A stretch of 64,000 bases of DNA from contig JADWQD010000004.1 in the NCBI GenBank assembly GCA_016110215.1, forward strand, positions 1,798,001 through 1,862,000. The letters are read 5' to 3'. The stretch comes from Capronia americana. Its lineage: Eukaryota; Ascomycota; Eurotiomycetes; Chaetothyriales; Herpotrichiellaceae. The number at the start of each line of letters is the position of its first letter. Positions within the stretch are counted from its first letter, which is position 1. The notes under the pieces are model-generated. The model did no database searches. It saw only the letters and a program-made list of their open reading frames with translations, and had not been told where the DNA came from. Made by a program: the position numbers and the translations under genes. Below, piece after piece: positions 44,915 through 53,923 of this stretch.

Positions 44915-46726
44915 ATGCTCGCTGCGGTCGGGCAACCTGTGCCCAACACCCCGCACGCCGTCAGTGTATCCTTGCCATCATGGAAGGCGACGGTGGGTTA
45001 CGAGGAAGGCGAGGATTGGGTGGTTTCCAAGATGCAAACGGGTTACCCGCGGTTCTTCATCCATTTAACCATTCAGGAGCTGGGAAAGGAGATTTTGAAG
45101 CTCTATGGCAGATCGGGAGAGGCAGTCATGCTGTTCCCGTCGCCTGCCACAGCGAAGAGGTGCGTAAAGTTCTTCTACGACAAAGTTGAAGGGCTGGGAG
45201 TCGGGGTTGTCCATGTTTTGCAATTAGAACCGGTCGATACAGGAAACAAAAGTCATGCGACGACGTTTTCGGGCCTGTCATGTGTATTCTTCCCCAAAGA
45301 ATATTTCAGTGTGGCAAAGCAAGTGTGGCAGCATAGTGGAGATGGAATCTCCAGCCGCAGAGGCGAATTTTGCTTGAAGGCGTTGAGAGATGGGATACTC
45401 GAGCCGGTGGCAACGCAACCACAGCTCAGGCCAGAGGATATGTACACGAAAGGGCCTCGAAGATACCAGCGTCCAGGATCGCGGAATGGAATCCTTCACG
45501 ACATCACATCCTCAAATAACGCCACGACGGACCAGGCCGCCACAGATGGCGAAGACAAGGACCACGCGCAATTCGTCGAGGAACGCTTCGGTCGCAACCT
45601 AAACGTCAAGCTAGCCTCGCAGGCGAAACTGGCTATCCGACGCAGAATCAGCGGCTGCCTCATCGAGGACGCGGAACTGGAACAAGCCCTGGCCACGTCA
45701 CCAGAAGGGTGCGACAGACGACAAAAGGGGCTTTCGGAAAACGACGTCTATCTATACCCGTGTGGCATGTCCTCGATCTTCAACGCACACCGTATCCTCC
45801 TGGCCAACGCTGAAGCCAAGGGACGGCCACCCAGAAAGAGCATTTGCTTTGGCTTCCCCTACATCGACACTTTAAAAATCCTGGAGAAGTGGGGCCCAGG
45901 ATGCCTCTTCTACGGCCTTGGCAGCGCAGCTTGTATAGATGACCTGGAAAGGCGTCTTGACGCCGGCGAGAGGTTCTTGGCTCTTTTCACCGAATTCCCG
46001 AGCAATCCACTTCTGAACTCAGCCGACCTTCAGCGTATCCGTGTCCTTGCCAACAAGTATGACTTCGCCGTTGTGGTCGATGAGACGGTCGGCAACTTCA
46101 CCAACGTCGATGTCCTCAGCCACGCGGACGTCGTGGTAAGCAGCTTGACCAAAGTGTTCAGCGGCGATAGCAATGTGATGGGCGGCAGTTTTGTGCTCAA
46201 CCCGCAGAGCAAGTGGTACCCTGAACTCAAGCAGACCATGTCCCAAGAGTACGAGGACAATTACTGGGCCGAAGATGCAGTATTCATGGAGCGCAATTCT
46301 CGCGACTTTATCCGCCGAAGCGAGCGTATCAATCAGAATGCAGAGGCTGTGGTGGCGGCGTTGCAGCAGTGCCCCTTTGTCAAGCAGGTCTACTATCCGA
46401 AATGCAGCCCTACTCGACCGAATTATGATGCCTGCCGCAGCCCCAATGGCGGGTATGGCGGGTTGCTGTCCGTGACGTTCCAGCACCCGGAGCAGGCGGT
46501 CGCTTTTTTCGACGCTCTCGAGGTCCAGAAGGGCCCGAGTTTGGGAACAAATTTCACGCTTGCCTGTCCTTATACCGTTTTAGCTCACTATGCAGAGATG
46601 GAGTGGACCTCACAATGGGGCGTTGAGCCTGATCTCGTTCGGTTGAGTGTTGGATTGGAAGAGCCGGCAGATCTCGCGGACAAGGTCGATCGGGCATTGA
46701 AAGCAGCGGAGAAGGTTAAGATATAG
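44915..46726 (+). CDS. STR2: Cystathionine gamma-synthase (PLP-dependent, Str2/Met-7 type)
   Basis: A single exon of 603 codons, the long fungal form. It condenses an O-acyl-homoserine with cysteine to give cystathionine in transsulfuration. The first 200 residues form the fungal N-terminal extension, ending in a disordered NNATTDQAATDGED linker. The Cys/Met-metabolism PLP fold follows: YLYPCGMSSIFNAHR (cofactor phosphate), FTEFPSNPLL (substrate), VVVDETVGNF with Asp389 to the pyridine nitrogen, and SSLTKVFSGDSN with Lys413 as Schiff-base lysine. The C-terminus has TNFTLACPYTVLAHY and RLSVGLEEPADL, the substrate carboxylate arginine. This long form with Lys in LTKVFSG separates it from gamma-lyases. 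The start is the only upstream ATG in frame, after a leader ending CTACCACG. Paired CACGTG sites lie upstream. Confidence 0.88.
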   Translation: MLAAVGQPVPNTPHAVSVSLPSWKATVGYEEGEDWVVSKMQTGYPRFFIHLTIQELGKEILKLYGRSGEAVMLFPSPATAKRCVKFFYDKVEGLGVGVVHVLQLEPVDTGNKSHATTFSGLSCVFFPKEYFSVAKQVWQHSGDGISSRRGEFCLKALRDGILEPVATQPQLRPEDMYTKGPRRYQRPGSRNGILHDITSSNNATTDQAATDGEDKDHAQFVEERFGRNLNVKLASQAKLAIRRRISGCLIEDAELEQALATSPEGCDRRQKGLSENDVYLYPCGMSSIFNAHRILLANAEAKGRPPRKSICFGFPYIDTLKILEKWGPGCLFYGLGSAACIDDLERRLDAGERFLALFTEFPSNPLLNSADLQRIRVLANKYDFAVVVDETVGNFTNVDVLSHADVVVSSLTKVFSGDSNVMGGSFVLNPQSKWYPELKQTMSQEYEDNYWAEDAVFMERNSRDFIRRSERINQNAEAVVAALQQCPFVKQVYYPKCSPTRPNYDACRSPNGGYGGLLSVTFQHPEQAVAFFDALEVQKGPSLGTNFTLACPYTVLAHYAEMEWTSQWGVEPDLVRLSVGLEEPADLADKVDRALKAAEKVKI

Positions 46727-47122
46727 ATGTGATTGTTCAGTCTCGAGGCATGTCGCCGTTCAACTCGGCGGCCTGCCTCTACCACACTTAGGAGACTCTA
46801 CAGCTCGACGTCACTGCATTCTCGAGCTGCCGTCCGGGGAAGGGCAAATCAAGGCTTATGTGAGAGGAGTCTCGTGCTTCCTGCTAGGTGTCTGCTTTGG
46901 GGTCATGCAACGCCGGCAAGGCTGAGCTTGCCCCGCGCTTCGGAGATGCTCTCCGCCCGTCTTGTCGCCCCGCGTCATCCTCTCTTCGGTTTGACTTCCT
47001 CACCAGCGTGATCATACGATACACGAACCACTTCCACAAACCGACCCTGCAGGCAGGCAACAGCCATCTCCCTTCCTGTATATGAGGCCATTCTTTCGCC
47101 CCGTACCTCCACCCAAGGTTGT
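46727..47122. promoter_or_regulatory. Intergenic, upstream of the isoaspartyl methyltransferase
   Basis: Between two plus-strand genes, 396 nt. It presumably includes the cystathionine gamma-synthase 3' end and the next promoter. No specific motif was recognised. Confidence 0.4.
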
Positions 47123-47965
47123 ATGCCATTCAACTCCACTGCGAATCTGCTTCCTTGGACCGGACTAATCCTCCTCTTCTCAATACTCGCAAGCTACTTC
47201 AATTTCTTTACTATTACAGTCTCCCTACTACCCTCGCTGTCTCCTCCATCGTCGACCATGGCGTGGCGCTGCTCCGGCCGCACCAACGCCGAACTCATCC
47301 AAAACCTCTTCAACCAAGGCCTAATCCACGCCCCTCGCGTCCGCGACGCCATGTCCTCCGTCGACCGCGCGCATTACTGTCCCTCCTCCCCTCATGCTGC
47401 CTATGAAGACTCGCCCCAGCCGATCGGGTACGACGCCACCATCTCCGCCCCGCACATGCACGCCTCGGCCTGCGAGGCGCTGCTACCGTTTATGCCCGAG
47501 AACCAGGGCGCGAAGGTGCTAGATATAGGGTCCGGAAGCGGGTACCTGACACATGTGCTCGCGGCGATTGTGTGCGGCCCGGATGGTTCCGGCGCAGGCA
47601 AAGTCGTGGGCATCGACCACATCAAGGGCCTGGTAGACATGTCGCGCGAGAACATGCAGCGCAGCAAAGAGGGACGGGCGTTGCTCGAGTCCGGCAAGGT
47701 CGAACTTGTGACTGGGGACGGCCGCAAGGGATACCCCGAGGGTGGACCTTATAATGCGATTCATGTCGGTGCGGCGGCCAAGGAAGTGCACCAGAGTTTG
47801 ATCGACCAGTTGGAGAGGCCGGGACGGATGTTCATCCCCGTGGAGGATGAGGGTGGGTGGGGCAGCCAGTGGATCTGGGTAGTCGATAAGGACAAAGATG
47901 GAAAAGTGACGAGGAAGAAAGATATGGGAGTTAGGTATGTGCCGTTGACGGATGCGCCGACTTGA
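47123..47965 (+). CDS. PCM1: Protein-L-isoaspartate O-methyltransferase (PCMT)
   Basis: A single exon of 280 codons from the first ATG. The enzyme methylates isoaspartyl residues in damaged proteins using S-adenosylmethionine, starting their repair. Landmarks are SPQPIGYDATISAPHMHA, VLDIGSGSGYLTHVLA (SAM motif I), GIDHIKGLVDMS, YNAIHVGAAA and the C-terminal VRYVPLTD. Two starts are in frame. The canonical one at 47258 (GACCATGG, strong context) gives MAWRCSGRT..., aligning with the usual PCMT N-terminus at 235 aa. The ATG at 47123 adds 45 residues with a hydrophobic run (WTGLILLFSILASYFNFFTITVSLL, about 12-36) like a signal anchor. Leaky scanning could make both a membrane-directed and a cytosolic form. 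Confidence 0.9.
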   Translation: MPFNSTANLLPWTGLILLFSILASYFNFFTITVSLLPSLSPPSSTMAWRCSGRTNAELIQNLFNQGLIHAPRVRDAMSSVDRAHYCPSSPHAAYEDSPQPIGYDATISAPHMHASACEALLPFMPENQGAKVLDIGSGSGYLTHVLAAIVCGPDGSGAGKVVGIDHIKGLVDMSRENMQRSKEGRALLESGKVELVTGDGRKGYPEGGPYNAIHVGAAAKEVHQSLIDQLERPGRMFIPVEDEGGWGSQWIWVVDKDKDGKVTRKKDMGVRYVPLTDAPT

Positions 47966-48873
47966 CAATCACAGCGAATCATGGGGTGGTGGAGAGCGCT
48001 GTGGACGAGATAGTGCAACCCTGCTTCATATGGGGCTGCAAAGAGAACAAACCCATGAGCGAACTTAAGACAATGGATTGGCCGACTCCATGAACTCTCG
48101 ACATGCTATGGACTATCAGGCTGCTCATCACCACTATGTGAGCGTGATGATGTAAGTGGGACCGCATGCTCACGCCACGCTACAAGCATTGGAGAACTGG
48201 AGCAGAAACGTCACTCATTGGCATGGCGGACCGCGGATGTTCGAGATGTATAACACACAGCAGAGGCGACATGACTGTACTCTATTTTTACGGCCGTGAG
48301 GGTCCGACTGGTGTCAGACGCCTTCACTTACTCCCAATACGACTTATGTTCCTGGGTAGTCACGCAGTGCCCGCAATTTGTGAGAATGGAGAACGTGAAA
48401 GCTGCGTCAGGATGCAAGGCTTCTTCTTCCACTTTTGGTCGGGTTTGGTTTGATAGCCCAGAGATTGCAGACCAGTTGGGATATTCCAGTCAACTCTTCA
48501 AAAACCTAAAGTATGGCAATATGGAGAAAGACCAAAGTGGTCGAGCGAGGGTAATGAATGCATCAGACAACATGCTCTGTATCTGGGGAAAAAGGTGCTA
48601 AAGATTTCAGACGTGAAGCGTTCTCGAGGGGCACGGGGGTATAAATATACGGCGAAGTAGTTCAACCCAATGGCAGAAAATCTAATCTCATCTAATCTCT
48701 TGGCGCAAAAAAGTTTTGGAAGACTTCTCTACATCTTCATCCAACTACTGTAATGGCCGCCGAACAGATCATTGAGCACCCGCTGTGATGACTGAAACCT
48801 TCTGAAGCCCGGAAAGGCTCTATGATAACTAATTGGGATTGAAACCCCTGTATCAGCAGAACTTGTTCGAGAC
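47966..48873. promoter_or_regulatory. Intergenic, upstream region of UTP22
   Basis: No gene is supported in 908 nt. A TATAAATA at 48640-48647 lies about 230 nt before the next start and could be a TATA box; a G-rich GGGGCACGGGGG precedes it. Confidence 0.45.
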
Positions 48874-51800
48874 ATGTCTATCACGAATTTGCAGGAAGGC
48901 AGGCGCTCGCCCAAGAGGCGGAAGCTACAGCACGACTCCGACTTCTCTGATGCCTCTAGTGGCTTAAGCGATGCTGAAGCATCTGATAGTGGTGCCGGAC
49001 GCACCAAATCTACCCGTGGCACTGAGCCAGCTACGAGGAACAATCTCAAAAGGATGTCGAAGTCTGGTCGGGCTACTGCCTCGAAGCCCACTGTTTTGCC
49101 CACCGGCGGCGTCAACAAATCGGCCATTCTCTCCCTCCAGTTGTCCGACTTATCGGCAGACGTGACTCCGGACTATGAAAGAATGCGACCAAGATGGGCC
49201 CGGATTGCAGACCAGCTGGTGTCGGTGATTAAGGGCATCCCCCAGTGTCCACCTGTTACGGCCATCGAAACGTCAAAATCATTCCGTCAACGAGGCATTC
49301 GGATTCCTTGGCCACAGCCACAGCCGACGAAAGAGACAAACTACAAGTTCGAGTTTGTTCCTGCCAAGCATTTTGTGATCGGGGGCCCTTTGGCACTGGG
49401 GCTGAGTCTGAAGAACGAGAATGTGATAGATGTCACTGTTCTCATGCCTGATGCTGTTTTGCAAGAGAAAGACTACCTGAACAACAGGGCGTTGCACAAA
49501 GCTGCGTTTTACCTTGCTTGCGTCGCCGATGCCATTAATGCTCGATTGGGAGCAGAGTTTGATATGTCTTTTGCACACATGCACGACGTGGGTCTCTTGC
49601 CAATCCTCAAACTCGTTCCTAATGACGCAGGTCTGTCGAAGTTCACGTTCCGAATAGGAGTCGGCTTCGCGAACGGATCAATACTTGTGGCCAAGACTTT
49701 GCCCACCAAAAACTGTCTGCGGCAAACGCCATTCGTAGATTCTACGAATGAAGACCGGCCTACCCCGTTTTACAACAGCACTATATGCTATGCAGCATCC
49801 ATTGCGAGGGTCGACGATCGTCTTCGGACAACCATGAAATTGAGTCCAGCTTTCGCAGAAGCGTGCCGTATAGGCCAGATATGGCTCCGCCAACGAGGCT
49901 TCTCCAGCTCCGTTCATTCCGGCGGCTTCGGTTCTGTGGAATGGGCTTGGATGTGCGCAATGCTACTGGAAAAGGGTGGCCACCAGGGCCATCCGCTGTT
50001 CTCCAAGCAATACAGCAGTCTCCAATTATTGAAGGCGATGCTACAAGTCCTGGCAGTGCGAGATCTGCAGAAAGATCCCATGCTTCTTCTGGGTGGAGTT
50101 TCACACTTCGAGCTTTCCGATTCAGACATCCCTGTTCTCTATGATGGAAGTACAGGCGTCAATATCTTGTACAAGATGAGCCCTTGGTCATACAAAGCTC
50201 TGCAGCATCATGCTCGGCTGTCATTGGCTGCACTCAACTCGAAAAGCCAGGACAGCTTCGATACAACTTTCGTGCTGAATGTCGCGACACCATTGTTGCA
50301 ATATGATGAAATCTACTCGATCAAAATATCTGCAGGTCTGTTCAATACAGCGGCAGAAGAGCGACAACTACTGCACAAACTACACAGAACTCTCCTGAGA
50401 GGCCTTGGTGACAGGGGTAGCCTGATCGATTTCAAACTACCGCCACGGTCGGGCTGGGCTCTTGACAAGGAGTCTACTCACGGCAAGGGAGACTACGAGT
50501 TAGAGATTGGGCTACTCACAAACCCCGATACTGTGTCCCGGCTTGTTGAACGCGGTCCCTCAGCGGACGAGCAAGAGAGAGCAGCTGAATTCCGCAGGTT
50601 TTGGGGTGAGAAGGCCGAACTTCGCCGGTTCAAGGACGGCAGTATTTCTGAGGCTCTGGTGTGGTCTCAGAGCGCTCCGGTGATGTTGCAGATCATTGCG
50701 TACCTCGCCATGTTACATTTCAGACTGCCACCCAGCTCGATCAAGACGAAAAAGCAAACCCTAGAATCCATCATCCTGAAAGACGACGAACAATCGGCTC
50801 CCGTTAATCCCATGGACGCCTTCCGCCTCATCAACTCGACCTTCCAAACCCTAACGTCGACGCTCCACAACCTCGAAGGCCTCCCCTTGCCAATACGCTC
50901 CATCTCACCCGCCTCCTCAGCTCTACGCTCAACCTCGACCTTGCACCCCCTCCTCCCCTCAACCACCTCCCCGATCGACATCCTCATCCAATTCGACTCT
51001 TCGACCCGCTGGCCCGACTCCCTCCCTGCGGTTCAACACACAAAGATCGCCTTTTTGCTGAAACTTTCGGAATGTCTTGCTGAAGTCCAAAAAGAGCTCA
51101 CCACGCGAGTTGGACTCGAGAACACCGATAGCGCTACGACAGGCCACTCCAACACCTCGTTCTTGGATATTATTCACCCGGCCCCCGCTCCCGGACTCTC
51201 TCCAATCTGTTTCCGTCTTCGCATCTACCATGACCGCGAAGCTCACCTTCTTCAGACTGCCCTGGCTGACAAATCCCTGCACGGCTCCATGCGAGACTCA
51301 CTTGCTCGCGCATTGGCAGCGCACAAGAGAGATTTTCAGGCGAAGACGGCCCACACACTCACGATGAAGAACCTAATCACCAAATTCCCACCATTGTCGC
51401 CGACAGTGAGATTATTGAAACGATGGATCTCCTCCCACCTCCTGTCTGCACACGTCCCGGAGGAAGTTCTGGAGATCATTGGTGCGCACATTTTCCTGCA
51501 CCCTGCTCCGTGGGATATTCCCGGCTCCGCGACGACAGCGTTCCTGCGATGTCTCCATTTCCTGTCGCGATGGGATTGGTCCCTCACGGCACTGATTGTC
51601 GACTTGTCACTCTCTCAGGATGGTGTGGCGGACGCTCAGAGGGCGGAAATGGAAACGCGATTCCAAGCGTGGAGGAAGCTTGATCCCAATATGAATACAG
51701 TGGTGTGGTTCGTTGGGAGCAACGTTGACGGTACAGGCACAGTGTGGACAGGAAATGCATGTCCCCCGCGGGTTCTGGCGGGGCGAGTGACTGCGCTGGC

Positions 51801-52329
51801 GAAAGCCGCAATCAACATGATCGAGGGGAAGAGGTTGGAGGACGAGGGGATGTGGAAAGGCTTGTTTGTCGGGGATCTGGGGGATTATGATTTTGTCATT
51901 CACCTGAAGGGTTCTGTGGTCAGGGGTGGTAAAGGGAGGAAGAAGACAGGGAAGACGGCATTGGAAGAGATGGAGGCTGTCGGAGAGTTCAAGAACCTGC
52001 AGATCGCCCAGGTCCTCGACGTCGATTCCATCGGATATAATCCTGTGGAATTGTATCTGCGCGACTTGAACCACGCTTTTGGTTCGTCGGCGCTGCTCTT
52101 CTACGATCAGAATGGCGGGAAGGTGATTGCAGGACTGTGGAGGCCTACCGTGCTTGGGAGGAAGGCGTGGCGGGTTAGACTGGGGTGGTCAAGTGTACCT
52201 GTGCCTGTGTCTGCCGAAGAGGATGGTGAGAAGGCCAAGGACATGTGTGTGTTCAACCGGGAGGCGGTCGTCGCGGAGATGGTCAAACTGGGAGAGGGAT
52301 TGGTGAAGGAGGTTAAGCTCAAAGAATGA
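48874..52329 (+). CDS. UTP22: U3 snoRNP protein Utp22 (Nrap family), ribosome biogenesis
   Basis: A single uninterrupted exon of 1151 codons, normal for this family. The N-terminus is charged and disordered (RRSPKRRKLQ, then Ser/Asp-rich). From about residue 100 the Nrap pattern begins: YERMRPRWARIADQLVSVIKGIP, KFEFVPAKHFVIGGPLALGLSLK, ENVIDVTVLMP, LNNRALHKAAFYLACVADAI, IWLRQRGFSSSVHSGGFGSVEWAWMCAMLL, KFWG-like FRRFWGEKAELRRFKDGSISEALVW, and a C-terminal DLNHAFGSSALLFYDQNGGKVIAGLWRP. These are inactive copies of nucleotidyltransferase (PAP/OAS1-like) folds. Utp22 with Rrp7 joins the small-subunit processome that matures 18S rRNA in the nucleolus. The N-terminal ATG is the first after an in-frame stop-bearing leader. 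It converges with the citrate carrier. Confidence 0.93.
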   Translation: MSITNLQEGRRSPKRRKLQHDSDFSDASSGLSDAEASDSGAGRTKSTRGTEPATRNNLKRMSKSGRATASKPTVLPTGGVNKSAILSLQLSDLSADVTPDYERMRPRWARIADQLVSVIKGIPQCPPVTAIETSKSFRQRGIRIPWPQPQPTKETNYKFEFVPAKHFVIGGPLALGLSLKNENVIDVTVLMPDAVLQEKDYLNNRALHKAAFYLACVADAINARLGAEFDMSFAHMHDVGLLPILKLVPNDAGLSKFTFRIGVGFANGSILVAKTLPTKNCLRQTPFVDSTNEDRPTPFYNSTICYAASIARVDDRLRTTMKLSPAFAEACRIGQIWLRQRGFSSSVHSGGFGSVEWAWMCAMLLEKGGHQGHPLFSKQYSSLQLLKAMLQVLAVRDLQKDPMLLLGGVSHFELSDSDIPVLYDGSTGVNILYKMSPWSYKALQHHARLSLAALNSKSQDSFDTTFVLNVATPLLQYDEIYSIKISAGLFNTAAEERQLLHKLHRTLLRGLGDRGSLIDFKLPPRSGWALDKESTHGKGDYELEIGLLTNPDTVSRLVERGPSADEQERAAEFRRFWGEKAELRRFKDGSISEALVWSQSAPVMLQIIAYLAMLHFRLPPSSIKTKKQTLESIILKDDEQSAPVNPMDAFRLINSTFQTLTSTLHNLEGLPLPIRSISPASSALRSTSTLHPLLPSTTSPIDILIQFDSSTRWPDSLPAVQHTKIAFLLKLSECLAEVQKELTTRVGLENTDSATTGHSNTSFLDIIHPAPAPGLSPICFRLRIYHDREAHLLQTALADKSLHGSMRDSLARALAAHKRDFQAKTAHTLTMKNLITKFPPLSPTVRLLKRWISSHLLSAHVPEEVLEIIGAHIFLHPAPWDIPGSATTAFLRCLHFLSRWDWSLTALIVDLSLSQDGVADAQRAEMETRFQAWRKLDPNMNTVVWFVGSNVDGTGTVWTGNACPPRVLAGRVTALAKAAINMIEGKRLEDEGMWKGLFVGDLGDYDFVIHLKGSVVRGGKGRKKTGKTALEEMEAVGEFKNLQIAQVLDVDSIGYNPVELYLRDLNHAFGSSALLFYDQNGGKVIAGLWRPTVLGRKAWRVRLGWSSVPVPVSAEEDGEKAKDMCVFNREAVVAEMVKLGEGLVKEVKLKE

Positions 52330-52658
52330 AGCGAGGTGAAGTAGAAGTTCGGTCAGGATGGTCTTGTTGAGGGTATCTATCAGTACAGTGTTCTGAACAC
52401 CTTCGAATTCAGATACTCTTTCGGCTGCTGCATGGTGTTTTTCATCTTCTCCAAGTGGAATAGTATCTATCAGGCAATGCCTGCCGGGACCGAGTTTCCG
52501 CGATACAACGTCCACAATTGCTTCCTAGGTAGCACGGTTTCCAAGTGCTGCCCAACATATGTTCTTCCGAGTGCCGCCCAGATGGCCATCTTCACGCAAA
52601 GATATCCGTCATGACATGATAACTGATCTGCCCCAAGCATTCCAGGGCGATGGTGTGC
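52330..52658. other. Convergent 3' region, UTP22 and citrate carrier
   Basis: It contains the two untranslated tails. No gene is seen. Confidence 0.45.
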
Positions 52659-53683
52659 CTATATGTACTTCCTGTCGGGATCCGCAATGTCTAGTAGTTG
52701 CATAGTTTTTTCATACCTAGACAGTCGCCAAGTTAGTTTCTGGTCCGGTTTGTGGCAAGTTGCCGTGCTGGCGGACTTACATCGTAAAAACAATCCCACC
52801 ACTCAGTGTCAGGCGGCCCAGTCGCGGTAATGCTCCAGACCAAAACGTCAGTATCCCTTCATTCTTGTAGATCATTGCTGCGCAGTGAAAGCTGTTCTTG
52901 TAGGTCTGTCTTGCTTCTAAACTCTGCATACGCGTCTTGACGGTGTCAAGCGGCATGGTGCTGTAGACGGTGACAACACCAGCCATTGCTCCCAGCGCAA
53001 AAGTCGTCAGCGACCCCAGCTTCTCCCCGGGCGCCACATAACCCTCGGCAAACTGTTTGAGGCTCGTATAAGTGCTGAACCTGACCGCGCTGTTGGCGGC
53101 CTGTCGTGCTGTGGTGGGGACGAACCCCTGAAAGAAACCGCGGACGCCCTTTTCTCGAGCGATGACTGTAGACCCGTGGATGAAGCCGCGCATTCTCGGA
53201 TTCGGTCTCTTTCTGTCATCGACTAGCTGGGTTTTTATTGATTCTGACGGCGTGACTGCCAGTAAGGATTCAGTGACGCCTGCGCCGAACCCAGCAGCGA
53301 CTGTCCGAGGCCCGGAAATATGGCCATTCTCGTCGGATAGGAGGTGTTTATATGTGTCGAAGGACATAAACCGCACGCCTGCCTTGACCGAGTTCCCCAC
53401 TATGGCTGTCGTGCAACCGGTGTACCATTCCTTCGAGGGAAAGGGCGGCCAGGGCAGTTTCTTCGCGTCTGGTAAGCGGCGGTTGAGTTGTGATCGTGTC
53501 TTCAGGAGGTCGAAGGGATATGTTATGGAGATTTCCACGGCCCCAGCTGTTGAGCCGGCTATGATCGAGCGCAGAGCACTGGGCTGTTTTCCACGTCAGC
53601 TTGCGGTGTAGGCTGGAGATACAGCGTGGCCTGCATACCTTGGGCTTCGACTTGTCCCCATTATTGCCTGAGCCCGAGGCCAT
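52659..53683 (-). CDS. CTP1: Mitochondrial tricarboxylate (citrate) carrier
   Basis: Exons 53683-53639, 53583-52781 and 52716-52659 encode 301 aa. The last exon supplies only 19 codons (YEKTMQLLDIADPDRKYI then stop), but it matches how this family ends. Three mitochondrial-carrier repeats are visible through their signatures PFDLLKTR, PSESIKTQ and PLDTVKTR, each starting a pair of membrane helices. FRALG-like detail of citrate carriers is present: GVRFMSFDTYKHLL, GFGAGVTESLLAVTPSE, REKGVRGFFQGFVPTTARQAANSAVRFSTY. It exports citrate/isocitrate from the mitochondrial matrix against malate, feeding acetyl-CoA and NADPH production. It shares a 240-nt divergent promoter with Smc6. Confidence 0.92.
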
Positions 53684-53795
53684 TATTTAGTCTGCGCGGG
53701 GTTTGGGTCTCGACAGGGCAGTTGGTTGTACTTGGTTTCAGCAAAGAAATTCCATGCGACATCGGGCAATGAGGTCACCCGGCGGAACTTGCCCG

Positions 53796-53801
53796 ACGCG
53801 T
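53796..53801. promoter_or_regulatory. ACGCGT box upstream of SMC6
   Basis: A perfect ACGCGT lies 123 nt before the Smc6 start in the 240-nt divergent promoter with the citrate carrier; a near-match AACGCGC follows 5 nt later. It resembles the yeast MluI cell-cycle box; function is inferred only. Confidence 0.4.
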
Positions 53802-53923
53802 CAAAACGCGCTGGGCGCATGTCGCCTTTCCGTCCAAATTCGCTAGGCTGCGACCTGCACCACTCACAATACCACCTAGACGTTATCCATTCGGGCCTCG
53901 CTGTAAAACGGTGTCAGGAGGTC

